Part shown: positions 1 through 7,847 of the stretch, piece after piece
How the letters are laid out: the number at the start of each line of letters is the position of its first letter
How positions within the stretch are numbered: position 1 is the first letter of the stretch
DNA from: Alphaproteobacteria bacterium MedPE-SWcel
GTDB lineage: Bacteria; Pseudomonadota; Alphaproteobacteria; Rhodobacterales; Rhodobacteraceae
Length of the DNA: 64,000 nt
Direction: 5' to 3'
Assembly (NCBI GenBank): GCA_001874255.1
Contig: MPDC01000002.1
Coordinates: 62,001 to 126,000, forward strand
The notes under the pieces: generated by a model
Seen by the model: only the letters and a program-made list of their open reading frames with translations
What the model was told of the DNA's origin: nothing
The model's database searches: none
Translations under genes and position numbers: made by a program

Positions 1-536
1 GCTATGCGCCAGGCATTGTTGATGCGGTCACACTGAAGCAGCCCATCAATGGACGTGGCGATTTGCAAGGCCTGGTTTGCATTTCCGGCGTCCAATGCCT
101 GATCAAGCTTCTGCTGGCCTTCAGCCAAGGTCAGCAGACGGGTCATATCATGTGGCGGTGTCCAGTTCGGATAGGCGGACTGGGCCTGGACGATCAAGCT
201 GCGCGCCAGCGGCAGTTCGTTGTCCGCGATTGCCTTGTAGATCGCATCGATTTCCGAGGAAGGTTGTGTCACGGTCACATCATTGAGGTCCGTTGGCGGA
301 ACCCAACTGGGGTATTTGCTCTTCAGGCGGCGCAGTTCTGCTTCTGCCGACACCTGATTGCGTTGCTGGAGGTAGAACACCAGCGCCTGAAGTTCGTTTG
401 AATCCGGACCTCCGCTGGCGCTCTGTGCCGGACCTGCGGCCTCCGACAGGGGCTGGGCCGAGGCGGGCGTGTGGGCCACGCACAGGAGGACGAGAAGCAG
501 GACAGCAGGTTTGATCGTGTTCACAGCGGTACGCAT
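1..536 (-). CDS. Exported repeat protein of the cellulose operon (3' end outside window)
   Basis: The frame begins with an ATG at 536 and runs open off the window edge, so only about 178 N-terminal residues are visible. It starts with a signal peptide (VLLLVLLCVAHTPASAQ) followed by a mostly helical region. Two similar segments are seen, one ending KYPSWVPPTDL and one ending AYPNWTPPHDM, about 60 residues apart, which suggests short tandem repeats of a TPR or SEL1 kind. The start overlaps the bcsZ stop by 16 bases, so it is translated with the cellulose genes. It may do the export or scaffold work of BcsC, but no beta-barrel part can be judged here. Function is inferred from position only. 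Confidence 0.75.
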   Translation of the reverse strand, partial: MRTAVNTIKPAVLLLVLLCVAHTPASAQPLSEAAGPAQSASGGPDSNELQALVFYLQQRNQVSAEAELRRLKSKYPSWVPPTDLNDVTVTQPSSEIDAIYKAIADNELPLARSLIVQAQSAYPNWTPPHDMTRLLTLAEGQQKLDQALDAGNANQALQIATSIDGLLQCDRINNAWRI

Positions 537-1615
537 TGGGGATACTTTTCAGACTGGATGATAAGGGTCATCAAATGCAATGTTGCGGGGTAGTAGGGCT
601 GAGTCCCGGAGAACGCAGGCATTGCCGCGCCGATATCTCCGTTTTTGGCACAAACGGACAAGGCAGCGACCGCCTGATAGCCGGGATCACTGCTGCTTTC
701 CAGAATCTGTCCTGTCTCGCGATCAAAGACGATCCCGGTGCCATCGCCGGACGGCGCAGACACAGCAGAGATATAGCGCGCGACCCAAGGCGAGGACGGC
801 TGACCCGACCAAACCGCAAAGAGCGGCACCCGTATCGCCTCGTAGCCCGTCTTGGCCGAAAACAACTCTGGCGGAGGCGTCCATCCCGATGCACCGACCC
901 CGATCCAATCCGGGACCAGCCCGGCGTCGGCGATATCCGCAAAGAGAACATCAGCATCCGCTGCGACTTTTGCCAGGAGGTCTACGCCGGTCATGACGGC
1001 AAGTTCGCGCATTGCCCGCGGCATGTAGTAGGACGGATTGATGATATAGCTGCCGTCTCGCACAAAGCCCTCGGCAGCCGGCAAAAACAGGAAGCGCCCC
1101 TCGGTGCTGGGGTCCGACACAACGCAAAGCCTGGCCAGATCCCGAGTAATCTGCACCGCACGGTCCGCAAACTCCGGACGGTCGTGGCGTGCAGCCATGG
1201 CCGCCAGCGCCCAGGCATAGAAGAGGTCGCCGTCGCTGGCGTTGTTGGTATCGGGGACAGATGGGGTCTGGTCCGGCAACCAGCGCCATGCCAGCAAAGC
1301 ATCCGCACGTATGGCAAGGTGCTCCTCGGTCCAGCGAAAGATGGTTTCAAAAACCGGCAGATCGCCAAAAGCGGCCGCCAGCGTCAGCCCATACCCCTGA
1401 CCCTCGGAATGGCTCGCATTGTCCTGATATCCGTCAACCACACGACCATCCGGACGCAGATAGAGCGATTTCCAGATTTCCCAGGAGGCCTGGAGTGGAT
1501 GATCCGGTGGCACGACACCTGCAACCGACTGAACCGGCAGTGACTGCGCAAAGGCAGGCGTGTGCGCCCCGGTCAGGGCCATGCTCAGCATCGCCAGAAC
1601 GTCTCGGCGGTTCAT
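521..1615 (-). CDS. bcsZ: Cellulose-operon endoglucanase, glycoside hydrolase family 8 (BcsZ)
   Basis: This is a 364-residue periplasmic endo-1,4-beta-glucanase that trims or releases cellulose during synthesis. The start at 1615 is chosen because it gives an N-terminus with a twin-arginine stretch (NRRDVLAM) and a hydrophobic signal, and because it overlaps the bcsB stop by four bases (ATGA). The GH8 signature HSEGQGYGL lies near residue 70, with its Glu the expected proton donor, and NNASDGDLFYAW carries the family Asp cluster. The open frame extends upstream to 1996, but that part would lie inside bcsB and is not protein-like. It sits third in the bcsA-bcsB-bcsZ order common in Rhodobacteraceae. 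Confidence 0.93.
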   Translation of the reverse strand: MNRRDVLAMLSMALTGAHTPAFAQSLPVQSVAGVVPPDHPLQASWEIWKSLYLRPDGRVVDGYQDNASHSEGQGYGLTLAAAFGDLPVFETIFRWTEEHLAIRADALLAWRWLPDQTPSVPDTNNASDGDLFYAWALAAMAARHDRPEFADRAVQITRDLARLCVVSDPSTEGRFLFLPAAEGFVRDGSYIINPSYYMPRAMRELAVMTGVDLLAKVAADADVLFADIADAGLVPDWIGVGASGWTPPPELFSAKTGYEAIRVPLFAVWSGQPSSPWVARYISAVSAPSGDGTGIVFDRETGQILESSSDPGYQAVAALSVCAKNGDIGAAMPAFSGTQPYYPATLHLMTLIIQSEKYPQCVPL

Positions 1616-3939
1616 TCCTTGCTCCCTGCTCGTCTGGTCATCAGCGTGAACCAGATCGCGGGGAACACCGAAAGCAACGCAGCCAGCAGGATCAACCCGG
1701 TGAAGGTGAGCGGCGACCATGACGCGTAGTTGCCCATGACGGTGCGAAAATTGCCCGGCCTCAGCGGTTCCAACAAGCGCGGACGGATATTGGCTGACCA
1801 GCTGTCCCAGCTGCCGTCCCTCTTCAAGACCGCGACCTGACCCAAGGTGTTGCCCTGGGATTGCAACCGCAACCGATTGACGCTGCGGGCGAGATCCGTG
1901 GCGGAAATTGCCGATGTTGCGATCAGCCAAAGTTCTTCGGGGTGGATTGGATCCGGTTGCAACAGCATGGCGACACCCTTGCGCTGCTGCATCCATTCCC
2001 CGAGGTCGAGCCGCTCCGGGAACAGGAATTGCGACAATGTGGTGCTCACCTGCTGAAACGCGCTCGTGGTGACGCTGCCCAAACTGCGCGAGCTGGCTGC
2101 GGTCTTGTTTGCGGCCACGCTTTTGCTGCTGTCCGACTGCGCAAGCGTATAGGTTTCGGCGCGTTCTTCTGTGTCCTCGGAAATGTCCCGGGTGGTCTTG
2201 GGCAGCGACGCATCCAGGGGCGATGACAAGGTGCGCAGGATCATTTCGCGTGTCAGTCCAGCGCTTCGAAACGGGGTCATCGCGATCTTGTCCAGACTGG
2301 TCAAATGCAGACGGGGCCGCAAGTTTCCGGATTTGATCGGGCGCAACATTGCATTGAACGCCAATGCCGCTTCCTGATTTTGGTCTTCGGAAAACAACTG
2401 TGGCGGCAGCACCAAACTGTCGGGCCCGACTTGGTACAGGGCCGAAGCCATATCAAACTTGCGCATTTTGGGCGATGGCGGAACATCCAGAGAGCTACTG
2501 GCAAGAATGACCAGCAGATCGGTATCACGTGGCGCGCAGGGCAATCCCGGCGGGTCCCCGGGGGCGATCATCTCAAAGGTGATACTGTTGGTGCCGTGAT
2601 GCAGAAGATTGGCCAGAAAACGGATTTGCAGAGGCGGACGCAGACCGCCGCCATTGCGGTCCAGCGGCAGCAATTGGATGGATGTCCCGTTCACCTTGAC
2701 GTTCAGCAGCGCACCGGTCGGCAGATCCGCAGAGAACCCGTAGTTCAGGTTGAATGTCGCCTTCTGAGACGCCAGAAGCAGCCAGTCCTGCGGCAGAAAA
2801 AACGCGACATCCTTGATGAAGAACCGGGTATTGCCGACGATATTGGCTTCTCCGAGGGATGCCAGCGTATTCGGATGGCCGGGCACCACGGTAGGCAGGT
2901 ATTGCTCCGGCTCAGGGTCGGGAAGGACCGCGCTCAGGTCAGGCAGTTTCCCATCGGCGTAAACCACCTGTAGGACGATTGCCCCGTCGGACCCACGTCG
3001 AAATTCGGCGCGAGGCGTTGTCGCATTGATAAACGCAATCCGCGCCAAAGGCGGGGGGCCGCTACGGGCCTCGTAGAAAGAAGACACATTCACCTGTGGC
3101 ACCCGGGAGATTTGGGCAAGCAGCGGCCCCAGAACCTTGCGCATCACCTTTGGGTCGAGGGTCGAGTCTGTCAGTACGTCGATCACACCGGTCTTGGCGA
3201 CTTCAGCCTGGATCGCGGCCAAGAACCCCGAGGCATCTGCCGTCAGGTCGGTGGCCGGCATCTCGACGCCGCTTTGAGAGAGGTCCAGCTCGCTCCACAG
3301 GGCGAAAGAGGCCTCTGGCCCACAAAAAAGCCTGTGGGTCTGATCAACGGTCAAGCGGACGGTGTTTGGGCCGGGTGTCATTCCGGTGGCGGGGAGTGCA
3401 AACCGTGAAAATCCGCTGAAACTGTCGAGGGTGATCTCGCCCGCATCGATCCCGTTGATCGAAACCTGCAAACGCGACCGATCGGGCAATAGATCAATGC
3501 TGGACCGTAGGGCCAGGATGATCTCGGTTGGTACAGTGCCCGTGTCAGGAACTGTGATCGTAAAATCATCGGCGACGGTTTCACCGGTGAAGCGGAACAC
3601 GCCGGGGTCTCGCAGGCTGCCTCCGATTTTGACCGTGTCATTCAACGGCGACAAGCTGGCACGCAGGGGAATGAGAACAGGCTCCGGTGGCGTCGCCTCT
3701 GTCTCGGTATCGGGCGAAAGAGCTGCGAGCTCCGGGTCGGGGTCCGCCGCAAGGGGACTCAGATCAACCGTCGGCGATGTCTGTTCGGGGGTGTTCGGAG
3801 CCTCGGTTTCCACCGATCGAACAGGCGCTTCAGGAGCGGTGAGGCGCACGGTCGGAACGGTTTCTTGCGTTTCCTGCGCCATGGACGGCAGGGCCATAAA
3901 ACCGCAGAGAAGGACGGGGAAAGCGCGGAAAATCCCCAT
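1612..3939 (-). CDS. bcsB: Cellulose synthase regulatory/periplasmic subunit BcsB
   Basis: A protein of 775 residues that partners BcsA: it receives the growing glucan on the periplasmic side and anchors to the membrane. A signal peptide (GIFRAFPVLLCGFMALPSMAQ) is followed by a Pro/Glu-rich linker of about 80 residues, then the long beta-rich BcsB domains, and a C-terminal membrane helix (LILLAALLSVFPAIWFTLM) that packs against BcsA in the known R. sphaeroides structure. The start at 3939 shares one base with the bcsA stop (TAATG), so the two are translationally coupled. A farther start at 4002 is possible but would lengthen the N-terminus without a signal. Confidence 0.94.
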   Translation of the reverse strand: MGIFRAFPVLLCGFMALPSMAQETQETVPTVRLTAPEAPVRSVETEAPNTPEQTSPTVDLSPLAADPDPELAALSPDTETEATPPEPVLIPLRASLSPLNDTVKIGGSLRDPGVFRFTGETVADDFTITVPDTGTVPTEIILALRSSIDLLPDRSRLQVSINGIDAGEITLDSFSGFSRFALPATGMTPGPNTVRLTVDQTHRLFCGPEASFALWSELDLSQSGVEMPATDLTADASGFLAAIQAEVAKTGVIDVLTDSTLDPKVMRKVLGPLLAQISRVPQVNVSSFYEARSGPPPLARIAFINATTPRAEFRRGSDGAIVLQVVYADGKLPDLSAVLPDPEPEQYLPTVVPGHPNTLASLGEANIVGNTRFFIKDVAFFLPQDWLLLASQKATFNLNYGFSADLPTGALLNVKVNGTSIQLLPLDRNGGGLRPPLQIRFLANLLHHGTNSITFEMIAPGDPPGLPCAPRDTDLLVILASSSLDVPPSPKMRKFDMASALYQVGPDSLVLPPQLFSEDQNQEAALAFNAMLRPIKSGNLRPRLHLTSLDKIAMTPFRSAGLTREMILRTLSSPLDASLPKTTRDISEDTEERAETYTLAQSDSSKSVAANKTAASSRSLGSVTTSAFQQVSTTLSQFLFPERLDLGEWMQQRKGVAMLLQPDPIHPEELWLIATSAISATDLARSVNRLRLQSQGNTLGQVAVLKRDGSWDSWSANIRPRLLEPLRPGNFRTVMGNYASWSPLTFTGLILLAALLSVFPAIWFTLMTRRAGSKE

Positions 3940-6272
3940 TACACTGCCTCCCGCGGTTCGGTTTGAAGAGCGGCGGTATCGGGCTGGTGCTGACGACGCC
4001 ATTCTTCTTCCTTGAAATCCGCACCAAAGGCCACGATGTGCGCCGGAGGCATATCAGGTTCAGGATTTTCGGCGGCCTTGATCCGCCGCGCAGGTTCACG
4101 CAGGAACCGCAAAACAGTATTGGGCAGCAGCTTCAGGCTGAGCCAGAGGACGTAAAACAGCCCGGCGACCAAGCCTTTCTTCGTTTGGCTGGCCCGGCGA
4201 ATATCCAGCCAGTTTTCGCTGGATCCGAATATCAGGTAGGCGACCGCCTCTCGCACTTCGATCGGCTGCTCCGGGAGGTAGAACACGCCAAGCTCCTGGC
4301 CGTTGTCGACCTGTTTGACGTTTTTCACGACGGCCTTGATCGACCGCTGAAGGTGGCGGGCCTCCGGGAAATGGGGGGTCAGCTCCACCAGATCGCCCGC
4401 TGCGGGCAAGCGGTTGCCGGTGCTTCCGCCCACGGAGCGTGTCAATTGAACGCGCGCGCCGCCGGTGGAGGAATCGACGATCAGGCCCGGCACGTCGTCC
4501 TCTCCGGACCCCTCCCACCGCAGACCGGCCGCGGCGTTGGTGTCGACTCGGATCGCGGTCCGGCGTTGTTTTGTTTCCGCAACGGCCGCGAGGGAGAGGG
4601 ATACGAGCAGGAAATTGAACACCGCCCAGGCCCCGACGACGGCCAGAACGCTGTGATCCCCCGGAAAGATCTGCCAGCGGATCACAAGCGCGACAACCCC
4701 GGCGGTCATCAGCAGGAACAGCGACAACAGCGGTTTGTACATGTTGGAGATATGGTCGTCGACGAGGGTTTCGTCCTTCGCGGTCACGTTGAATTTTGCT
4801 CCGCGCGGTTTTATCAACGTCTTTATGATGGCTTTTGCGAGATAGGGCGCCTGGGCGACCTCGTAGATTTCCGAGATCAGGGGCCAGCGGTATTTGGCAA
4901 ACAGAGCGTTCTGAACGAGGAAGCTGATCGCCATGTAGCTGAGCACGTAGACCATGGCGTCATTGAAGGTCGCGACGAACATTTCGATGCCAAAGAACAG
5001 ATAGGCGAGCGGCGCGATGAGATAGACCAAGCGGATCATCGGAAACAGCCAGAACGCCATCGAGTTGATGTAGCAAAGCCGCTGCATCAGAGACAGGCCG
5101 CCGCGGAACAGCGGGTTTTTCAGCACCAGCATTTGCATCATGCCGGAGGCCCAACGGCCACGCTGCTGAATGAATGAGCTGAAGCTTTCAGGCTGCAGTC
5201 CGCCGATCATGGCGCGGTCCAGATACAGGCTGCGCCAGCCATTGGAATGGATTTCCAGCGCGGTTTCCGCGTCTTCGGTAATCGTCTCGCCGGCAAACCC
5301 CCCGACGCTCTCGAGTGCCGCACGACGGATCACCGCAGCGGATCCGCAAAAGAACGCGCCGCCCCAACGGTCCAGCCCCTTGTGGATCATGCTGTAGAAC
5401 ATTTCGTTCTCGGGCGGGCATGTCAGACCAAGGTTTCGCTGGATCGGATCTTCGTTGATGAAAAAATGCGGAGTCTGCACCAGGAACAGCTGCGGATCCT
5501 TGACGAAGTAACCGACCGTTCGGGCAAGGAAATCCCGAGAGGGCACGTGGTCGGCATCAAAAACCACGACAAGATCGCCGTTCAGGCTCTCCAGAGCCGC
5601 ACTCATATTGCCGGCTTTGGCGTGAATGTTGCGCGCGCGGGTCGAGTAAACGACGCCCAGCTGCTGGCAGAGTTCTTGTAGCTCCTTGCGGCGTTTGCGC
5701 GCGTTTTTTGCCATCTCCGGATCATCGGAGTCGCACCGCTGATCGGTCCCCCCGTCGTCACAGAGAACCACCGTGCGCTTGTCGTGCGGGTAGATCATGT
5801 TTTTCGCCGCCGACAACGTCACGCTCAGCATGTCGATGGGCTCGTTGTAGGAGGGCACCAGAATATCAACGCTCGGCAGTTCATGGACGTCGACTTTTGG
5901 CGGCTGCGCTCTGGATGTCGGGTCCGCCGTGATGAACGCGTTCAGGAAAAACACCAGGATGGAGTAGGTTTCGGTCGCAAACAAGATCGCGGCCAATGCG
6001 AAGGAAAGGTCGAAGCCTGGATCGGGCAGCGTCACCGTCAGACGCCAGATCCAGTAGCGAAACACAATCATGCTGCCGATCGCCATCAATGAGAAACGTG
6101 CGATGGTGTTGGTCGCGAAGGGTTTGAGCAGCGAGACGAGCAGGACGGCAGCAATACTCAATAATCCCTGCGCTGCCGCAGAGGCCGGCAGGGATGCCAA
6201 TACCAAAGCGGGCATCGCCAACGACAGCCAGAAAAAGAGCATCATGAGGCTACGGAAATAATTTTTTTTCAA
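3939..6272 (-). CDS. bcsA: Cellulose synthase catalytic subunit BcsA, c-di-GMP-activated
   Basis: A 777-residue family-2 glycosyltransferase of the inner membrane that polymerises UDP-glucose into cellulose and extrudes it. Transmembrane helices occupy about residues 5-110. The catalytic motifs are present: DDGG (172), DAD (239-241), TED (332-334) and QQRGRW (369-374). A second membrane block follows, and the gating-loop stretch FNVTAKDETL sits near 494. A PilZ domain near 570-610 keeps both c-di-GMP motifs, QRRTAIR and DSSTGG, so activation by c-di-GMP is expected. The length matches the family. It is the first of the tightly coupled bcsABZ genes. Confidence 0.97.
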   Translation of the reverse strand: MKKNYFRSLMMLFFWLSLAMPALVLASLPASAAAQGLLSIAAVLLVSLLKPFATNTIARFSLMAIGSMIVFRYWIWRLTVTLPDPGFDLSFALAAILFATETYSILVFFLNAFITADPTSRAQPPKVDVHELPSVDILVPSYNEPIDMLSVTLSAAKNMIYPHDKRTVVLCDDGGTDQRCDSDDPEMAKNARKRRKELQELCQQLGVVYSTRARNIHAKAGNMSAALESLNGDLVVVFDADHVPSRDFLARTVGYFVKDPQLFLVQTPHFFINEDPIQRNLGLTCPPENEMFYSMIHKGLDRWGGAFFCGSAAVIRRAALESVGGFAGETITEDAETALEIHSNGWRSLYLDRAMIGGLQPESFSSFIQQRGRWASGMMQMLVLKNPLFRGGLSLMQRLCYINSMAFWLFPMIRLVYLIAPLAYLFFGIEMFVATFNDAMVYVLSYMAISFLVQNALFAKYRWPLISEIYEVAQAPYLAKAIIKTLIKPRGAKFNVTAKDETLVDDHISNMYKPLLSLFLLMTAGVVALVIRWQIFPGDHSVLAVVGAWAVFNFLLVSLSLAAVAETKQRRTAIRVDTNAAAGLRWEGSGEDDVPGLIVDSSTGGARVQLTRSVGGSTGNRLPAAGDLVELTPHFPEARHLQRSIKAVVKNVKQVDNGQELGVFYLPEQPIEVREAVAYLIFGSSENWLDIRRASQTKKGLVAGLFYVLWLSLKLLPNTVLRFLREPARRIKAAENPEPDMPPAHIVAFGADFKEEEWRRQHQPDTAALQTEPREAV

Positions 6273-6341
6273 AGTTCAGACCTCTGCCTCATGGGTTTGT
6301 CCAGTATCGGCTTCGTGTTTGATCATGCCCATGCTGGCACG

Positions 6342-7034
6342 CTAGAAGGGTGAAGGGCCGGCCAGAGGCGACAGCATCAGACTGTCGGAGGACCGGCCCT
6401 CATTCAGTGGAAAATGACCGACATGAATTGCCTTGATCGGCTGCAATGCGGCTTCTGCATCGCCCTTGACGCAGTTGCGCAGTAAAATATCCATGACCTC
6501 GCGGTTGCCTGGAATCGGGCGCTGGATTTGTGTGACGCGCCGCATGGCCAAGACACATGTAGAATTGCCATTGATGGCTTTGCTTGCCCATAAATAGGCA
6601 CCGAAGTCATCCTCGGTTGCGATCATTTGCCCGGCATCAAGCGTCGTAAAAGGCGTCGGCAGCCCTCCTGCACGTTCGATGAATTCGTCGAACATGAAAC
6701 GACCCTCGACATTGCGGGCACGGATATGAATGTAGTTCTCGCCATCCAGAAGCGTGTGGTTCGTCAGCCCGATACGCTGATCGATACTATCGCCAAGGTT
6801 GCGCTGAAAAGTGATCAATGTGTCGGGCGAGGAGATCCACGCCTGACTGTTCGCGACGACATTATAGGTCGTTAGGCCTTCGGTTTCCTCAAGTTCAAAC
6901 GGAATGGGGAAATCGTCACAACCCGATAGAAAGAGCGTCCCAAATACGCCCAAAATCATACAACGGAACGCAGCTCGAATGCGCCCAGAAAGCAGTCGGG
7001 AAGACATAGATATATGCGCCTGTACTATTTTCAC
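6342..7034 (-). CDS. Lipoprotein upstream of bcsA, possibly BcsN-like
   Basis: About 230 residues from the GTG at 7034; ATG codons at 7007 and 6959 are alternatives and none has a strong ribosome site. A basic N-terminus and hydrophobic stretch end in the lipobox LFLSGC, so an outer-membrane or periplasmic lipoprotein is likely. The middle part has FGAYLWASKAINGNSTCVLA and later MDILLRNCV; this pattern of an aromatic/Gly stretch and two spaced cysteines recalls the alphaproteobacterial cellulose protein BcsN, but I cannot confirm the match. It lies 69 bases upstream of bcsA on the same strand, which supports a role in cellulose export or regulation. Confidence 0.6.
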   Translation of the reverse strand: MKIVQAHISMSSRLLSGRIRAAFRCMILGVFGTLFLSGCDDFPIPFELEETEGLTTYNVVANSQAWISSPDTLITFQRNLGDSIDQRIGLTNHTLLDGENYIHIRARNVEGRFMFDEFIERAGGLPTPFTTLDAGQMIATEDDFGAYLWASKAINGNSTCVLAMRRVTQIQRPIPGNREVMDILLRNCVKGDAEAALQPIKAIHVGHFPLNEGRSSDSLMLSPLAGPSPF

Positions 7035-7035
7035 C

Positions 7036-7048
7036 GTGATGCATTCAC
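7036..7048. promoter_or_regulatory. Copy 1 of a 13-bp element, GTGATGCATTCAC
   Basis: GTGATGCATTCAC has inverted GTGA/TCAC arms around a 5-base centre. The identical 13 bases recur at 7268-7280, in the same spacer between the divergent cellulose and chemoreceptor genes. It lies just before the GTG start of the lipoprotein gene. The arms look like a CRP/FNR-family half-site pair, but the centre is one base shorter than the usual CRP spacing. The regulator is unknown. Confidence 0.4.
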
Positions 7049-7204
7049 AGCGTTTTCGTTATAGCATCTCTCCCTACAGGGTCCATGCTGCGGTCACAAA
7101 AGGTTTTTGGCTGCAGACCGTATTTTTAGCCATCCGTGCAATAGGGATACACAGTGACCGCGAGCCCGGATTCGCCGAGCGCCATTTAACCAGTTGAAAA
7201 ATAG

Positions 7205-7219
7205 TTAAAATTTAGTTAA
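7205..7219. promoter_or_regulatory. CtrA-type box TTAA-N7-TTAA
   Basis: The sequence TTAAAATTTAGTTAA is a full match to the TTAA-N7-TTAA recognition pattern of the response regulator CtrA. A further TTAAC half lies at 7186-7190. In Rhodobacteraceae CtrA controls motility, chemotaxis and c-di-GMP genes, so a box between a chemoreceptor and the c-di-GMP-activated cellulose operon is sensible. AT-rich sequence gives such matches by chance more easily, so this remains a prediction. Confidence 0.5.
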
Positions 7220-7267
7220 GCGTGCTTTCAGTGCGTTAGTAAACAACCAAAAGTTGAAATGCCCTGA

Positions 7268-7280
7268 GTGATGCATTCAC
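7268..7280. promoter_or_regulatory. Copy 2 of the 13-bp element, GTGATGCATTCAC
   Basis: Exact second copy, same orientation, 232 bases from the first copy at 7036-7048 and about 270 bases upstream of the small membrane protein gene. Two identical copies in one spacer suggest a shared operator or looping site. Confidence 0.4.
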
Positions 7281-7550
7281 CGCTCAGCCAAGGGTCGCAG
7301 TCGTCTATTCCGGTCATGATCGAGCCCGTGAAAGCGCCCCTTGTCGGCTCCGATCGATGTGCTGCGGTGTCGCTGTCCCCTCCTCGGTTGGCCGCTTGGG
7401 GACCTTGCAGTTCGGGTGGTCTTCGGGAGGCATTTCCGGCTTCAGATAAAATTTAAGAGACAAACGTCCATTGCGGGTGACTTGCGGTGGCGATCTCAAT
7501 GATCTGGTAATTCGGGCTGCGTATAGATGGCGAGACTAAATGGACCAGAT

Positions 7551-7847
7551 ATGCCAACCCTGATCATAATTACGTCCTGTCTGACAACACTGATCCTGGC
7601 ACCCCTGCTGGCCTTGCTGGGTGCTCCGATTGCGGTGCCTGGCGAACCGGCGCTGGTTGTCGCGCCGCCATGGAAGCCCAGCGTTGATATTGTGGTGTCT
7701 TCCGATGTGCCCGAGCTGGCGACTGCGAGGTCGCCATTGGGGGTTTTGGTGGTGATACCGGATGCCCAGGCCCTGCGCCGTCTTTTTGAGAACGGCGCTT
7801 GGTTTGTTATTGATGGAAAAAGGATTGCCCAGCTATGCGAAGTTTAA
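7551..7847 (+). CDS. Small membrane-anchored protein of unknown function
   Basis: A protein of 98 residues if started at the ATG at 7551, which has TGGACCAG upstream; an ATG at 7527 would add eight residues. One N-terminal membrane helix ([21 protein letters not shown]) is followed by a Pro/Val-rich segment and a short globular part ending [14 protein letters not shown]. No family is recognised. Its last 13 bases overlap the start of the chemoreceptor gene, so the two are very likely co-translated and may work together, for example as an accessory to the sensor. Confidence 0.6.
   Translation: MPTLIIITSCLTTLILAPLLALLGAPIAVPGEPALVVAPPWKPSVDIVVSSDVPELATARSPLGVLVVIPDAQALRRLFENGAWFVIDGKRIAQLCEV

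Larger units (their letters stand above)
7049..7526. other. Divergent control region between cellulose and chemoreceptor genes
   Basis: Nearly 480 bases without a convincing gene. The left half (about 7180-7265) is clearly AT-richer than its surroundings and carries a CtrA-type box and several TTAA words; the right half returns to high GC. Short frames here lack ribosome sites and recognisable products. The spacer should hold the promoters of the leftward lipoprotein/bcs genes and of the rightward chemoreceptor pair. Confidence 0.6.

Noticed and set aside
3963-5177. A plus-strand open frame of about 400 codons opposite bcsA
   Set aside because: bcsA with all catalytic motifs occupies the other strand; the frame has no recognisable domain.
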